A stretch of 64,000 bases of DNA from assembly GCA_033220425.1 (NCBI GenBank), contig CM065647.1, positions 2,418,001-2,482,000 of the forward strand, read 5' to 3'. This DNA is from Lepraria neglecta. Its lineage: Eukaryota; Ascomycota; Lecanoromycetes; Lecanorales; Stereocaulaceae. The notes under the pieces were generated by a model. It ran no database searches. It worked only from the letters and a program-made list of their open reading frames with translations, and was not told the origin of the DNA. Both the position numbers and the translations under genes were made by a program. This document shows positions 21,138-32,579 of this stretch, piece after piece (position 1 is the first letter of the stretch; each line of letters begins with the position of its first letter).

Positions 21138-22441
21138 TCAGTCATCTACATCCTCGGCCTCACTACCTAGCTCCTCGTCAACTAGATCACCCTCTGCTCC
21201 GTGGCCACCTCCTCCCTCATCCTCCTCGCTGCTAGAGCCACTCCCTTCGCTCTCCCCCTCACTACCAGGATCGAAATTATCGTCCTCTTCCTCCTCATCC
21301 TCAAGGTCTTCGGCCTCCCTTCTCGCCTTCTCGAGCTCGCCTTCATCTTGGTCGTCACCTTCCTGGGCGGCTTCTTGGCCTTTGACGCCATTGACATTCA
21401 ACTTCTTCGCTCGTCGCTGTTCAGCCATGCTAGCATCTTGCAGCTCATGACGCTTCACATAATTGTCTATGCCAGCAAAGTCGGCCTGATCAATCATAGA
21501 GAACTCAAATTCTTGGGTATTGGCATCGTCAGAGGCGCGGACGGCGATATTCAGGTTGAAAGTGCGCTGCAAGACGGAAGTATATGAAACAGAATCAATG
21601 GAATCAAAGGCAAAGAACTCAAGAGGCTTTTTGAAGCCCCAGACAATCCCACTGGACAGCAGAAACAAGAAGCCATCCTTTGAACCCCTAAATGCCTTGA
21701 CATGGAATGCTGTCTCTCCTTTCCGATGGGCTTGTACAATTTGGCTTGCAAATTCTTGACCATTGGGCTCCACAACATGCTTCCCAAACGGCTTCAAAGC
21801 TTTGTTGATCACAGAGATTAGAAGCGTTCTATACGTATCGCCAGGCTGACCAACGGCGGCTCCTGTGACGGTTCCATCCTTGGGAGCAGTGTTTGGGACT
21901 GTCCAGAGAGTTTGGCCAGATGCGGGGTCGCCAGTGGCATCTGAGAATATGCAGAAGTTGTATTGGGCCTGGGCCTTTTCGGGCACCGGGAGACAGAAAA
22001 CGTCCTTAACGGACCCCCAGTTCACTCCGAATTCGACATCTCCGGAAGGAATGGTCGCCCGTACCCCTTGTTTTGGGGACTGCCCTAGCTGCAACGCAAG
22101 CTTCTTGCGCTGCGGGATGGAGAAGGAGACATCTGTGACGGTGCAAAAGGTTCCCATTTCCCAGCTTGCAGATTCTAAAAGTCGGTGTTTCAACTTCCTT
22201 TTCTTGGACGGGTGCTCCTCCTGATCCTTTCCCTGCTCTTGATTGATTGCATGTTGTAGATCGGCGACATAACGGGCTATGTCTCCAAATAGCCTCTCGA
22301 GTGCTGGGGCTTTGGCTAGCGTGGTCGTCAGTAATGCATGCTTCCAGAGCAGAACTATCACATACTGATGGTTTCAACGACCCGGCGCCGGAGATCAGGC
22401 CGTTGTACAAACGCTGCTTCTATCGCATGGCCAGTGTTCAT
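21138..22441 (-). CDS. rtt106: Histone chaperone Rtt106
   Basis: Two exons: 22441-22366 and 22315-21138 (GTATGT..CTAG intron of 50 nt), giving 417 residues. Double PH-like domains carry the family blocks LASQIVQAH-type FASQIVQAHRKGETAFHVKAFRG, FLFLLSSGIVWGFKKPLEFF and DSIDSVSYTSVLQRTFNL. The C-terminal 90 residues are almost entirely acidic and serine-rich, as in fungal Rtt106. The protein binds H3-H4 acetylated on K56 and deposits it behind replication forks and at silenced loci. The PH/acidic-tail layout also occurs in FACT subunit Pob3, but the block order and the absence of an SSRC domain favour Rtt106. It is convergent with nothing and faces the decayed MHYT gene across 1.1 kb. Confidence 0.9.
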
Positions 22442-23576
22442 TTTGTAGCTTTGACAGAATGAAGTGTAGTTGGAGCCAGGGAAGTTTGTAGGACGCGTCT
22501 TGCGCGCCACATCAGCCAATCAGATCGCTTGGGTGCGGCGCCTTTGGCGAGGCACAGCCTCCGGAAGTCACAACGTCTGTATAGCCTTTCAAATCCATGC
22601 GAGGAAGTCTAGCTTGTAAAGTACACACTGTTACACTGCACGACTTGGTGGACGATCCGAAGATGTCCACGTCCTACGCTGGTACCAAATCCGGCTGTCT
22701 GGAGGCCCTAGACTTGATCGGATTTGCTCCCTTGATCATGCCTGAATGAACGCCTGGATATGTCGGCTGGATTATATTTTGGCAGGACGGAGCTGCGGAT
22801 ACGGGCCGTCCAAGTCGACATTGTGGCTTGATCCAAGGCATGGTGTAGGGATGTCGATTTAGGAAGCGACTTGTCACACGTCACATTTGCAGAAGACTCG
22901 GCCAGATGCATCGGAGACTGGGGCCTCGACCCGCCCATTTCGGCACCTCGTTGCAGGATTGCCCATGGTATGACTTCATGACGGAGACAACCTGTTTTAC
23001 GATGGGAAAACAGTCTCTCTGGGTGATATGTGATTTGTTTTGAATGTGCTGATCTTTCCAGATGTGAAGTCCAAACCATGAATGCTTACATCTTGTAGCC
23101 TCTGTAGTTTCCCTTGAACGGTAACTACCAACTGCCATGAGATATGAATCCACAGTCCTGCTGTCAATTACCCACCAGTCAATGCTACGAGACAGAGCGA
23201 CCGAAATTGCATCTCATGGTGCTTAATCAAAGTCAGCTGCTTCTCCTGATACAGTTCCTCGTTAAGACTTCTTAATTCAGATCTTTGGGCTCTTGGCTTC
23301 ACCTGAGACAACGGAATCCGACATGTTGAACTCCGCAACTCCCACGTTACTACGCCGTATCCATAACCCAGGCAGAATCCCAGATTCCGAGGCCATCTCC
23401 TCCCCCACCTAATGCCTGGTCAGTTCCTAGGGCATCATTCCACTTCGAGTACAACTTATACTGTCTGCCATCCCGACAGCAACGCCAGATATCCCGCTCT
23501 TCCAAGAACGACCCTTGCAGGCTTCCGACTTGACACATGATAGCTGCTCGTTGGCCTTAGGACAGCTGCTTTTCCC
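22442..23576. other. Intergenic, nothing recognised
   Basis: About 1.1 kb that contains the divergent promoters of rtt106 and the broken MHYT gene. Minus-strand open frames of 90-120 codons exist between 22700 and 23150, but they overlap each other and show no motif, so I regard them as chance. Confidence 0.35.
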
Positions 23577-26190
23577 ATGGACCCTAGCCAATGGATCGGC
23601 CAGGTGATCAATCATTCACACAAGCCAGGTTGGATTGTTCTAGTCTACTTCATCAGCGTGACAGGATGTTGGACCACGTTGGAACTGCTCCACAGGAGGA
23701 CAAGTGCTCGAGGATACTACAACTGGTAAGTGTATGACCTTCAGGCGCCCTCTAGACTAACACTGACTTGTCTGCAGGTATCTCCTTCTTGCCGCAGCGG
23801 TCGTGATGGGCGGAGTCGGCGTCTGGTGTATGCACTTCATCCGCAATCTGGCAATTGAAATGGACAAGGGCCAACCAGACCTCCAAATCCAATACAGTGC
23901 GGGCTTTACCGTTGGCTCCTTCTTGCTTCCAATCTTCGTCCTGGCAATAGCTTTCTACTTCTTCAGCACATCGGAGAGCGTGAGCATGCTGGGACTAAAA
24001 ATCGGAGGCGTACTTACTGGTATGGCTGTCTGGAATGCACTATATGAGTTAAATCGGCCTTGCAAACTACGCTACCTCCTACGCTATTGGATGTGTCCTT
24101 GAGTCCGCAGTAATCGCTATTTTCACCAATACCGTTGCACTTGGCATTTTCTTCTACATGAAAGCAACGTGGACCGATAGCTGGTTGAAGCGCGGGCTAT
24201 ATGCATCCCTTATGGCTGTCTCGTTGTCTGGAATGCATTGGGTTGCCACTTTTGGATGTGCTTATCGCCTGACCAGCTTGGAGCCGACTGGGAACGGTGC
24301 TTTGGGTGGACTCTCAAGACAAGCCACTGCCATATTTATCATCTGTTTGGTAAAAGGCTTGACTCCTAGCTTTTCTACTATGCTGACCTTCTATAGTCTT
24401 TCTGCTGCTACATGAGCCTTGTGGCCTTGGCTTTTATCGGACAGCGCTCCCGCAAACTTTCAGCTGACAGAGCTCAACAGGTAGTGCTTGCGTGCGCTAC
24501 CTTCAACATGGATGAGAAGCTTACGGTCACACCCGAAGGCTTACTGCCATGCCGTAAGATCAACGATTCATACGCTGAACGTGTACGTATACATAACCAA
24601 CCTGAGAAACTGTTGCTAATTGAACAAGTCTTTCGATGAGATCTTCGATGTCGACCACCCAGTGTTCTGCTGGATCTTTAGAGCATCCCCTTGTTGGCAA
24701 GCGTGTCAGATCTTCTTCCAACAATACGCACTCATCTCCTCAGCAACGAATCTTCCTTTCCCAATATCCGGAACCTTGATAGTGCCGCCAAGGATGATGA
24801 CTACTCTGTCACATTCAAGGAGCTCTTCTGCGTAGCCGCCAGTGATCTTTCAGCACTGATCCAAGTGCCCTATGAGAATATCGGTATCCTTTATGGGAGC
24901 ATCATGCGAACCGGCACACTCAAAAAGCATGCGAAATAGAAGCAGCTGCAGGCCATGCTGAAACCAAAAAAGCTCGACAAGGCTGAGAGAGGCCAGTCTT
25001 CAACCGTCTTTGGGCGTGGTCAGCTCCTGTTCCTCGTCCGTCGGGTCAATAGGTTCGAATCAGCCCGTCTACAAGCTGTGGGCCACCGATTCGCTTCTAT
25101 TGCGAACGTAGTCGACTTTCTTGCTCGAAGCATGGAGATCACTCGAGAAGAACTAATGCCCCAGCTGGAAAATATGCGGGACAACTGCGAAAAAGAGCAC
25201 TTTCTGGAGCCTGGCGTTCACTTAGCTCGTTTTGCCCTTCGTCCCATCTTTCAGAGAGGGGTTGAGATCCTTGTCCGTAAGGATGTCGGTTATCTTCTTC
25301 CGACCATACCGCTTTTAGGCTCCAAGCTCGAGCACTGGCAGCTTCAGATCCTCCAGCATATGAATTGTTGGACCGTTGCAACATATTATAAGAGGCTTCG
25401 TGGGAGATCCCTGTTCGTGAACGAGCAAGAACAGCAGTTTGTCCGCCAACTGTTTGAAGCCATCACAGGCCTAGCAAACAAGATCGACAGATCCTTCTTC
25501 TAAGATGCACTTCTGGTCGCACACCCTCTACATGCTCCTGCGGCTAGCTACAGTGGTGGTCAAGCCCAACAAGGAGCGTTCATGATCGCATTTCGGATTA
25601 TCGCCGATGCGTACCAAGAGAGCTCATTGAATGATGACTTTGAGCTCGCTCCCTCCAAGTTCTACGTCCAACAACACGCGTACCAAAATGGTGCTGACAA
25701 CGAAATTTTTGCTCGAAGAATCCATCGGGAATTCGCGGCGTTGGCCGAATGCTGTGAAAGCCCTGGGCCTGTATCTCGCACGTATTCTCGTTACTCGTTC
25801 AATCGGACAGAGCCGCGTTTAGGTTCCGTGCGGCGTAGGCCTAGGTCTTCATCGCCAAGGAAAACCAGATGGTCTCCACGGAAACATTCAATAGGTCACG
25901 GCCCTGTAGATGACAACGCTTCAGAGAACTCGGAGAAGAATCTAGTCGATCTTAGTTGCAAGAATAACTTCGGTGGCATTCATGTGTCCAACGAGGTACA
26001 CATTGATGTCAAGAAGGTCAGCTCATTGGGGGATACCACTCCAGATGTCGAGCTAACTAACATGGGATTCTCTACTGAAGCTAGCATGGGAAATATCGAG
26101 GCGGAGTCGTTCGCTGACGAGTTGATGGTCATGACGACCGATGAGCAGCGCAGACAAAGATCCCCGCAACGATCTGGGCTCCAAGGATAA
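23577..26190 (+). pseudogene. MHYT-domain membrane sensor gene, decayed
   Basis: The 5' end is well formed: exon 23577-23725, intron with GTAAGT and TCTGCAG, then MGGVGVWCMHFIRNLAI, an MHYT-like repeat in a multi-TM region. Later segments keep the fungal MHYT protein pattern: SLSGMHWVATFG, FDEIFDVDHPVFCWIFR, LLFLVRRVNRFESARLQAVGHRFA and a long cytosolic tail. The frame is broken repeatedly: a one-base shift near 24030 with an in-frame TAA just after the second MHY motif (about 24047), another shift near 24688, and stops at 24937 and 25501. At least two remaining introns (24353-24396 and 24583-24631 areas) still look functional, so decay seems recent. In fungi such proteins are putative gas or redox-sensing membrane regulators, with the function largely inferred. 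Confidence 0.75.
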
Positions 26191-26845
26191 AGCGCGTCCA
26201 CCATCGCCGTTGACTATACTAGCGTGTTCCGGTTTCGTCAACCTATACGCGAGCAGCATTGCATCGCTCATGTCAGACTCGGCTTTGAGAAGTCAGAGGA
26301 CGGGCTTTCTGATGTTACCGTACTATTAAACTCAGAGCTTACAGTCTGAGTATTGACGAGATTACCCAGCTTCAATGGCTCTATTGTACCTCTACCTCCA
26401 TCTATTCTACTTGACTTGTAGCCTGAATTCACAAGACTCATTCGGGGTTGAGTGTGGAACTCTGGTGATGGATACAGTCTTCTTCGTAAGTGACTGGTGA
26501 GGATGCCTATGCCACCATTTGATCATGGCGAGAATCTCTCATCAAGCGTGCCTGTTCGCGAATATCTGTGAATCGTTCCTTTGCGGCCAATGCCTTAATC
26601 TTATTGCTTTCCTATATTTCCCATGATGACAGATCAAATATGGGATCAACATCCCTGTTCTGCTTATCAGACTCCAAGACACTAAGACGTTACTAATCTC
26701 TGACCGCTCCCTTAGTGCGTAAGCAATATATATAAAATTGTCCTACAAATCCTTTCACCGTTTGTTCCACCTCTAACATCAAGTCTCTTGCCTTTGCACC
26801 CGATCCCCTCGATTAACTCGTCTCCTAAGAGACCTAGTCTCCAAG
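26191..26845. other. Intergenic, nothing supported
   Basis: This holds the 3' flank of the MHYT remnant and the cupin gene promoter, including an AT-rich run with TATATATAAA near 26727-26736, about 110 bp before the cupin ATG. That run could be its TATA element. Confidence 0.4.
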
Positions 26846-27629
26846 ATGGGATCACTTCCCGCATCCGACACCCTGTCTCCCATCCGGCCCAGCTTCCCAT
26901 CCACAGTGTCTCATCCTCCAGAATCCCCACAAATCCAAAAGCTTATCTCAACATTGCACCTCCAGAAACACATCGAAGGTGGCTACTTCGTCGAAACAGA
27001 CCGCGATACCTTTCAAATACCTAATCCATTTCTGTCAAACTCAAGAAAAGGGCCCGTTTCAAATACACTTGCCTTGCTTCCAGACGGCAACCACAAGGAG
27101 GCAGTAACTTCTCAAACACGCAATGCATCAACATCAATATTCTACCTCCTCACGCCATCTAGCCCACAAGGCGGTTTCCATAGAAACAGAGGAAGAACGA
27201 TACACACCTTGCACAAAGGGCGCGGACGATATGTGATTATCCACGCAGATGAAGCTGGAGATGACGGGAAAGCGAGAGTGGAGACGTTTGCTGTGGGAGG
27301 AGATGTAGCGAATGGGGAGAGATTGCAGTGGATTGTGGAGGGTGGGAAATATAAGGCTAGTTTTTTGTTGGAGGATGAGGAGGGCGGGGAGGGGAGTAGG
27401 GAGGGGCTGTTGATTAGTGAGGTTGGTATTCTCTCCTGATACTGTAGGCGTTGGATAGATAATATGGGAAATGGCTGATAGGTGGATGTGAGTGGTACAG
27501 ACGGTTATTCCGGGTTTCGAGTATGCGGATCATGATTTCATGACAGAGACAAGGTTGAAGGGGTTGGTCACGCCGGAGCAATGTGAGGAGTTGAGGTGGC
27601 TGCTGAGGCTGGGTTCTGCAAGCAGCTGA
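26846..27629 (+). CDS. Cupin_5 (DUF985) family protein
   Basis: Two exons: 26846-27421 and 27501-27629 (79-nt intron with GTTGGT donor and GTACAG acceptor), giving 234 residues. Family blocks appear in order: LISTLHLQKHIEGGYFVET, TSIFYLLTPSSPQGGFHRNR, IHTLHKGRGRYVIIHAD, GERLQWIVEGGKYKASFLL and, after the intron, IPGFEYADHDFM. These mark the single cupin barrel related to yeast YML079W. The barrel looks complete and in frame, so the gene seems intact, although its neighbours on both sides are decayed. The biochemical role of the family is not firmly known; relatives have sugar-isomerase-like folds. Confidence 0.85.
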
Positions 27630-27978
27630 GCACGATGTAAGTAGATGGGTAGGAGAACTACCACCACCTCGATTCCAGCTTTCGCCTTTACGCCAATTTA
27701 CGTGCCGCTGGAAAAAAGATCTATAGTACACAATGAAGACGGAGTAAATAGATCAAAATTCTGGATAGTGATCCTTTGTCTTAGGAAGTCTCTAATCCCC
27801 TTGCAAAATTAGAGTGAAACACACAATCAAAAGGAGTCAATTTAAAGATGCAGGTGACCCAATTTCTCCAAAGCTTTCCAACGGAAGCCATCGGACAACG
27901 AGCATCAAGATCCAATAGAGGAACACTAGACGACATTGGTGAAATCGGCCACGCTGATGGTCTCTATATTACTTTTTT

Positions 27979-28012
27979 CCACCCCCAGGTGCAACCCACC
28001 CCCAGGTGCAAC
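27979..28012. repeat. 17-bp perfect tandem duplication
   Basis: CCACCCCCAGGTGCAAC occurs twice head to tail (27979-27995, 27996-28012) at the left edge of the MITE-like element, perhaps from nested insertion or end slippage. Confidence 0.7.
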
Positions 28013-28336
28013 TTACCCCCAAAGTGCGATTTTCTTAATTCCACCAATCCGATTTATTATAATTTGATTAGGCTTGGCATGGCCCATATCTAGCACATAG
28101 CTTACTAGCTAGCAATACAGGCAATTCAACTCCACTATATTCTTGACAAGATCTCTCCTTACTATATCTAAAAAGATCTAAAAATGATTACGTACATACC
28201 TTAATTTCATAAATGAGCCTCTAATGAGGAAGTTTCCGTGGCAAAATTAATATATCTCATTAATGCGTATAATTCATCCTATAGAAACGGTTTGATAGGG
28301 GTCTTGCTCGTTGAGTTATAATACACTTGGGGGCGG
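27979..28336. mobile_element. MITE-like non-autonomous DNA element (candidate)
   Basis: An AT-rich 358-bp body is bounded by imperfect inverted ends. The left end begins CCACCCCCAGGTGCAAC and the right end, read inward, begins CCGCCCCCAAGTG; 11 of the first 13 bases match. The left end is present twice in tandem. There is no coding capacity. I could not define a convincing target-site duplication, so the class (Tc1/pogo-like or other) is open. Confidence 0.35.
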
Positions 28337-28540
28337 AAACGAGTAGATACAACCATTCAATTCTAGCCTATACTTCCTTGAATGTAATCACGCTAAGATA
28401 TTCCGGCGGTTTTGACAGAAATTTGCCGAGAAATCAGCCTGGTGAGGCTTTCCTGCACTCAGCCTCCTTGTGAGACAACGAGGCTGTCGGATACAATATT
28501 TATAAAGTCCACATGAAATCCCTATCCTAATTCTTATAAC

Positions 28541-29944
28541 CTAAAAGTCCAAGAGAATCAGGAAGATATCCACAGTATCCCGCCAGAGCACCTTGTGGGC
28601 CGTCGTTGCTTTAGGGTTGAACACTTTCGTGTAGTCTCCTGGAGGGGTCGTTGGCTCCGCTATTGAAGTAGACATTTTCAATTTGAGGACTTGTGCTTCC
28701 GCGCGGCTTTGGATTGTTCGACACCTGTTGCGCCAGACCTCATGAAAGTAACTAGCACCACAAGTATTGCACCAAACGACCAGATATCGCTAGAGCGACC
28801 GTGTTTGGCTCCGGTCCGAAGTCTTCTTCAAAGCATTACGGTGCAGCATAGTGACCTGAGCCGCCTTTGAATGGCGTACACGAGTCCGAATCTTCATTTC
28901 GCAACCGTGATAAACCAAACTCGGCAAGCAGAAGCCTTTTGTTCCAAAGCAGAATGTTTCGAGGTGCAAGGTCGAAATGGCAACGTTTAAGACGTAGCTA
29001 GTCGGTTGAGTCCTCGTAATTATGTAGACTTTCAATAGCGAACGAGATACTATAAAGCTGTTGGAAGAGAGCATGATCTGAGCTGAGATGGTGCCGAAGT
29101 GCGTCCTCTCGGTCACACTTCAGGAGATCCTCTAGAGATTCGTCTGCAAGCGGGAACAGTAGATTGTGTACCAGATCACGACTCGAGCCTCTCTCGAACT
29201 TTGATGGAATAGGAAGCTAAAAGAGGTATGATGTTCTCGTGTCGAAGCTGGCGGAGCAAGCTCAAGATTCTTTCTCGTTCTCAAATGATTCTAGATCAGA
29301 GCCCAGGATCTTTTCTTTTCGAGCAATGCACGCCTGATGACGATGGGTAAGGCCGCAAAATAGTAAAGCTAATAGTGCACGTACCTTGCCATGAGCTGCT
29401 AGAGGAACGCTAAAACCATGATGAGCTTGGTCCAGTGTGACCTCATAGACCGTTCCAAAACCTCCTTGCCCTCGTTCTTTATTTCGTATGAAACGTAGAA
29501 TGGTAGGATAGCGCAGCTCTCGGTGGCTGAGGTCCTCTCGAAACAAAGGCGAGGTCGTGGCCCACTGTGTTTCGATGAACTGCTTTGCGATGCTCTCATC
29601 ACCCAGAATACTAAGCAAGTCGTTGCTATGCTCGAAAGGAAGCTTGAAGTCGAGGCCTTGTTCAAGGAGCTGGTCGTTCCTCAGAAAATTGACAATCAAC
29701 TTCACAGGCTGGAATTGCAACATGGCCAAGATGGCGAGTGTCTTCTGGCCTCCATTTTCGATGGCATGCTTGACTTCGGCGCGGAGCGACGCCGGGTTGA
29801 TACCAGCCTCCCGAAGACATTCATCAATGTCCGTGCTTGTCACGATGCTCACGAGCTTTGGATCCGGTATGGAAATTCTTTGATTATAATTTCGACCATT
29901 CCTTTTTGGAGTTCCCGAAACAGCGATTGCAATTTAGCTCCCAT
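28541..29944 (-). pseudogene. Fungal protein kinase gene, decayed
   Basis: On the minus strand an N-terminal helical domain (MSIVTSTDIDECLREAG.. to FIETQWATTSPLFRED) is followed by kinase subdomain I (KERGQGGFGTVYEV), then after a likely 50-nt intron the alphaC region (LSLLRQLRHENIIPLLASYS), the catalytic loop as HFDLAPRNILL, the metal-binding loop as AEFGLSRL (EFG, not DFG) and subdomain IX DIWSFGAIL. These pieces lie in different frames and are interrupted by stops (for example after FENEKES near 29262, and in the activation segment YAAP). The layout matches a large family of Leotiomycete and other ascomycete kinases with an N-terminal winged-helix-like region. The host gene is dead or nearly so. 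Confidence 0.7.
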
Positions 29945-30680
29945 GGCGGCTGATTGACGACAGTGCCAATCATGTCAACCAGCGTACTTTTAAATCAAGT
30001 CATATATCATTCGTTTGATTTCAGGATACACGTTCGATACGCATACACTTTCTTAACACTAACGCCATCCCATCCATATTATGGATTGGCAGAAAGCACT
30101 CAACTGACTGACTAGCTAAGAGATAGGAATCTATGGAGTACTAATAGACATCTCCGTCTATTTGCTAGCAAAGTCTGCCTGTAGACAACGGGGATAGACA
30201 ATAGAATCGCATAAAGAGCAATCAGGCAACCAGATTGCAACAATTAGTGGTTGCACGTAATGCTGGTGGTGTGTCGGTCTCCTTTTGGGCAGAAAAGCTG
30301 ATCTTCCTGCCTGGTCGGGCGTTGGAACTCGGTAAGCTCTTGAGGCCCAGCACTGGGAGTAGTAAAAAGAGAGTACTTGTAGCAAGCTTCAGCAATAACT
30401 TGAATCTCCTTCTTTCTCGAAGCCCCAGCCCCGAAAGTACCTACGAGAACTATCATTATGGCATGGGATATGTACCCAGAACGAAGCGATGATGTACCAT
30501 ATCGACCATGACCTTGAATGACATGTCCTCACTCTCGTGGGCACTGACTGTCGGTGACTGATTCGTTTTGTTCAAGGAGTCGAAACCATCTAATATTCCT
30601 TGGCCTCATAGCTTCCAGTTGAAAGATGCTCCATTGTCCTTTTGTACGCCACCTCGAAAGTTTGGAGACGTTGCACTGTT
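29945..30680. other. Intergenic, nothing recognised
   Basis: This lies between two decayed genes. Overlapping short frames on both strands show no motif. Confidence 0.35.
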
Positions 30681-30685
30681 GAGTC

Positions 30686-32540
30686 GTGACTAATACGAAA
30701 AGCATTCTGAAACAAAACAATTCTTGGGATCGTATCTTAGCGACCTCAAGCGCCATTCAACAATTGCTTTCACATTTTCGTGTGTTCCCTCCCTTCGTCG
30801 ACTACCTTCACACATTCGGATATAAAATAGATGAAGTCGATGAAGATTTCAGCGGCTATTTTCGAAGTAGGACACATGACGCTTTCGTGGATTCTGAAAC
30901 TGAGAATGTGCACGCTTCATATGGTGTGAATCCTACTCCGCTTTGTTGGCTCTTGTTTCGCTAGGCCAGCCTCTTATTGTGTTGATTGATAGAAATCTGC
31001 TACGGTATCCGGTACTCAGAGAGCAACAGTCGCTCTGAGGGAATCCCATGGTCGGTGCGTCAGACTGCTGTGTATCAGCAGTACAATGCTATCGGCAATT
31101 GCCAACTATGGATCATAATTCGCTACAGTGGGACTGTGGGTTAGTGTGTCTCATGATCAGATGCGGTTTCAGCCATGCGCCATGACCATGGGCCATAGCG
31201 AGAGATCCGTGCTTCCTGAGAGCACTATTTGTATGAGCATCCCACCAGCAGTTGGCTCTTCAGTCGAGTTCATCTCTTTCAGAGCCATAGCAGTTCTTTC
31301 CCGCCCACCCACACCTTATACATAGCCTATATATAGCCTATCTACACTCCAGGTCTATGCCGCCTAGGCATGGGAGTTTTCTAGCGCTGGGGCACCTGTT
31401 ATGGCCTTTTTAGGCTTGCTAGCCCTGGCGTTGGACCGCCCAAGCATCTATTTACATATCCACTTGTGCCGGTGTGTATAGCGTCAGGAGTGAGAACACT
31501 AACCAACCCTCGGAAGGATTTCAGCTACAACTGTCGAAAAACTTTTCCTCTTCGGGAACTCGCATATCGAAACATTTAGTAGTACACACTACTTTCTTCT
31601 TATCCACAGGCAAGTTTTGGAGAGTTTACCTGTTAGTAAGTGTGTAGCTCTTATAAGTTACAACGATACATCTCGACTTGAGCGACCTAGAGAGATGTAG
31701 ATACATGCTTCCGATGACCTTTGTTATTCGGTCTGCAACTCAAATACTGAGGTCACTACTGAGAATTGTGCAGCAGGATAAAGCATATTTCTCTAAGGTG
31801 GGAGTACCATGCCAGCATGACTTCTCCGTCACCTTCAAATACTCTCAGAAAGTCCAGCGCCTTCGCGAAAAGTTGTTACAGGCAAGCACTATATTGGAGT
31901 CGAGTCTGGACATTGCTTATAGGCACGTCTCTTGCCATTCTGATAATTCGGCTTATGAAACCGATGATCTCGATGCGTATACCCATCAACTCAGAAGCCA
32001 TCAACGAGCTGTTGCCAGGCACTTGAAATCTTCGAGTGGCGTTCTAAAGACTGTATGTATTCCATGAAGGATTTCCAATATCATCAACAGAAACTGACTG
32101 AAAGTGGCATTATGACGCAATACTTTGAGATTTAAAAATATCGTAACGACGAAACAATCCACAAGACCAACGACCCAGTCCGCCAGAACAGTCGAAAAAC
32201 TTCAGAATTGATCGGCGCCTCAGTTCAAGAAAACGATGCATTGGTTGTACTTACGGCGAAGTCTCAGCAAGGCTCTTGAGTCATGAAGATTCTCACCGTT
32301 GTGGCATCCCTGTATCTGCCAGCAGCACTAGTGGCTGCAGTGTTCAACTCAAACCTTGTAATGATGGATGCTGAGAGGCATGTGGTGGCCGCGTCCAACT
32401 TTTGGGTGTTTCCTTTGTTCATGGTTGCGCTTTCTGTTATCACGTTAATTCCAGCGGGCACATGGTCCTACTACTCCACGAAAAAGGAGGGTACCAGAGA
32501 CTACCCGAAGAGAAAGGCCGTCTCAAGGCCAATTGTATAG
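30686..32540 (+). pseudogene. CorA-like Mg2+ transporter-domain gene, decayed
   Basis: Fragments in order match the fungal CorA-like protein family: FRVFPPFVDYLHTFGYKIDEVDEDFSGYFR (30770-30870), WSVRQTAVYQQYNAIGNC (about 31050-31110), DFSVTFKYSQKVQRLREKLLQASTILESSLD (31820-31920), NDETIHKTND-type linker (about 32150) and two C-terminal membrane segments (KILTVVASLYLPAALVAAVF; FWVFPLFMVALSVITLIPA). They are separated by stops and frame changes, and the middle third (31130-31670) is hard to read. The last exon (32284-32540) is open. Members sit in membranes as CorA-like channels of uncertain substrate. I judge this copy inactive. Confidence 0.7.
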
Positions 32541-32579
32541 CATTTCGAAAATCTGCAGGATTTATGCATTCTATAGAGT

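Larger units (their letters stand above)
27630..28540. other. Intergenic AT-rich stretch with MITE-like element
   Basis: No gene is supported. The centre is the AT-rich element described at 27979-28336; the flanks carry nothing recognisable. Confidence 0.4.

Noticed and set aside
21130-21450. Ser-rich plus-strand open frame
   Set aside because: It is the antisense shadow of the acidic Rtt106 tail.
21138-22441. FACT subunit Pob3 as identity of the rtt106 gene
   Set aside because: The acidic tail and PH folds are shared, but the conserved blocks (FASQIVQAHRKGE, SSGIVWGFKKPLEFF) and length fit Rtt106.
22708-23153. Minus-strand frames of 90-123 codons
   Set aside because: They overlap each other, have no domain, start context or splice logic, and lie in a promoter region.
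25052-25061. GGTTCGAATC, identical to a tRNA B box
   Set aside because: It lies inside conserved coding residues of the MHYT remnant (NRFESAR). No A box, acceptor stem pairing or anticodon arm could be found around it.
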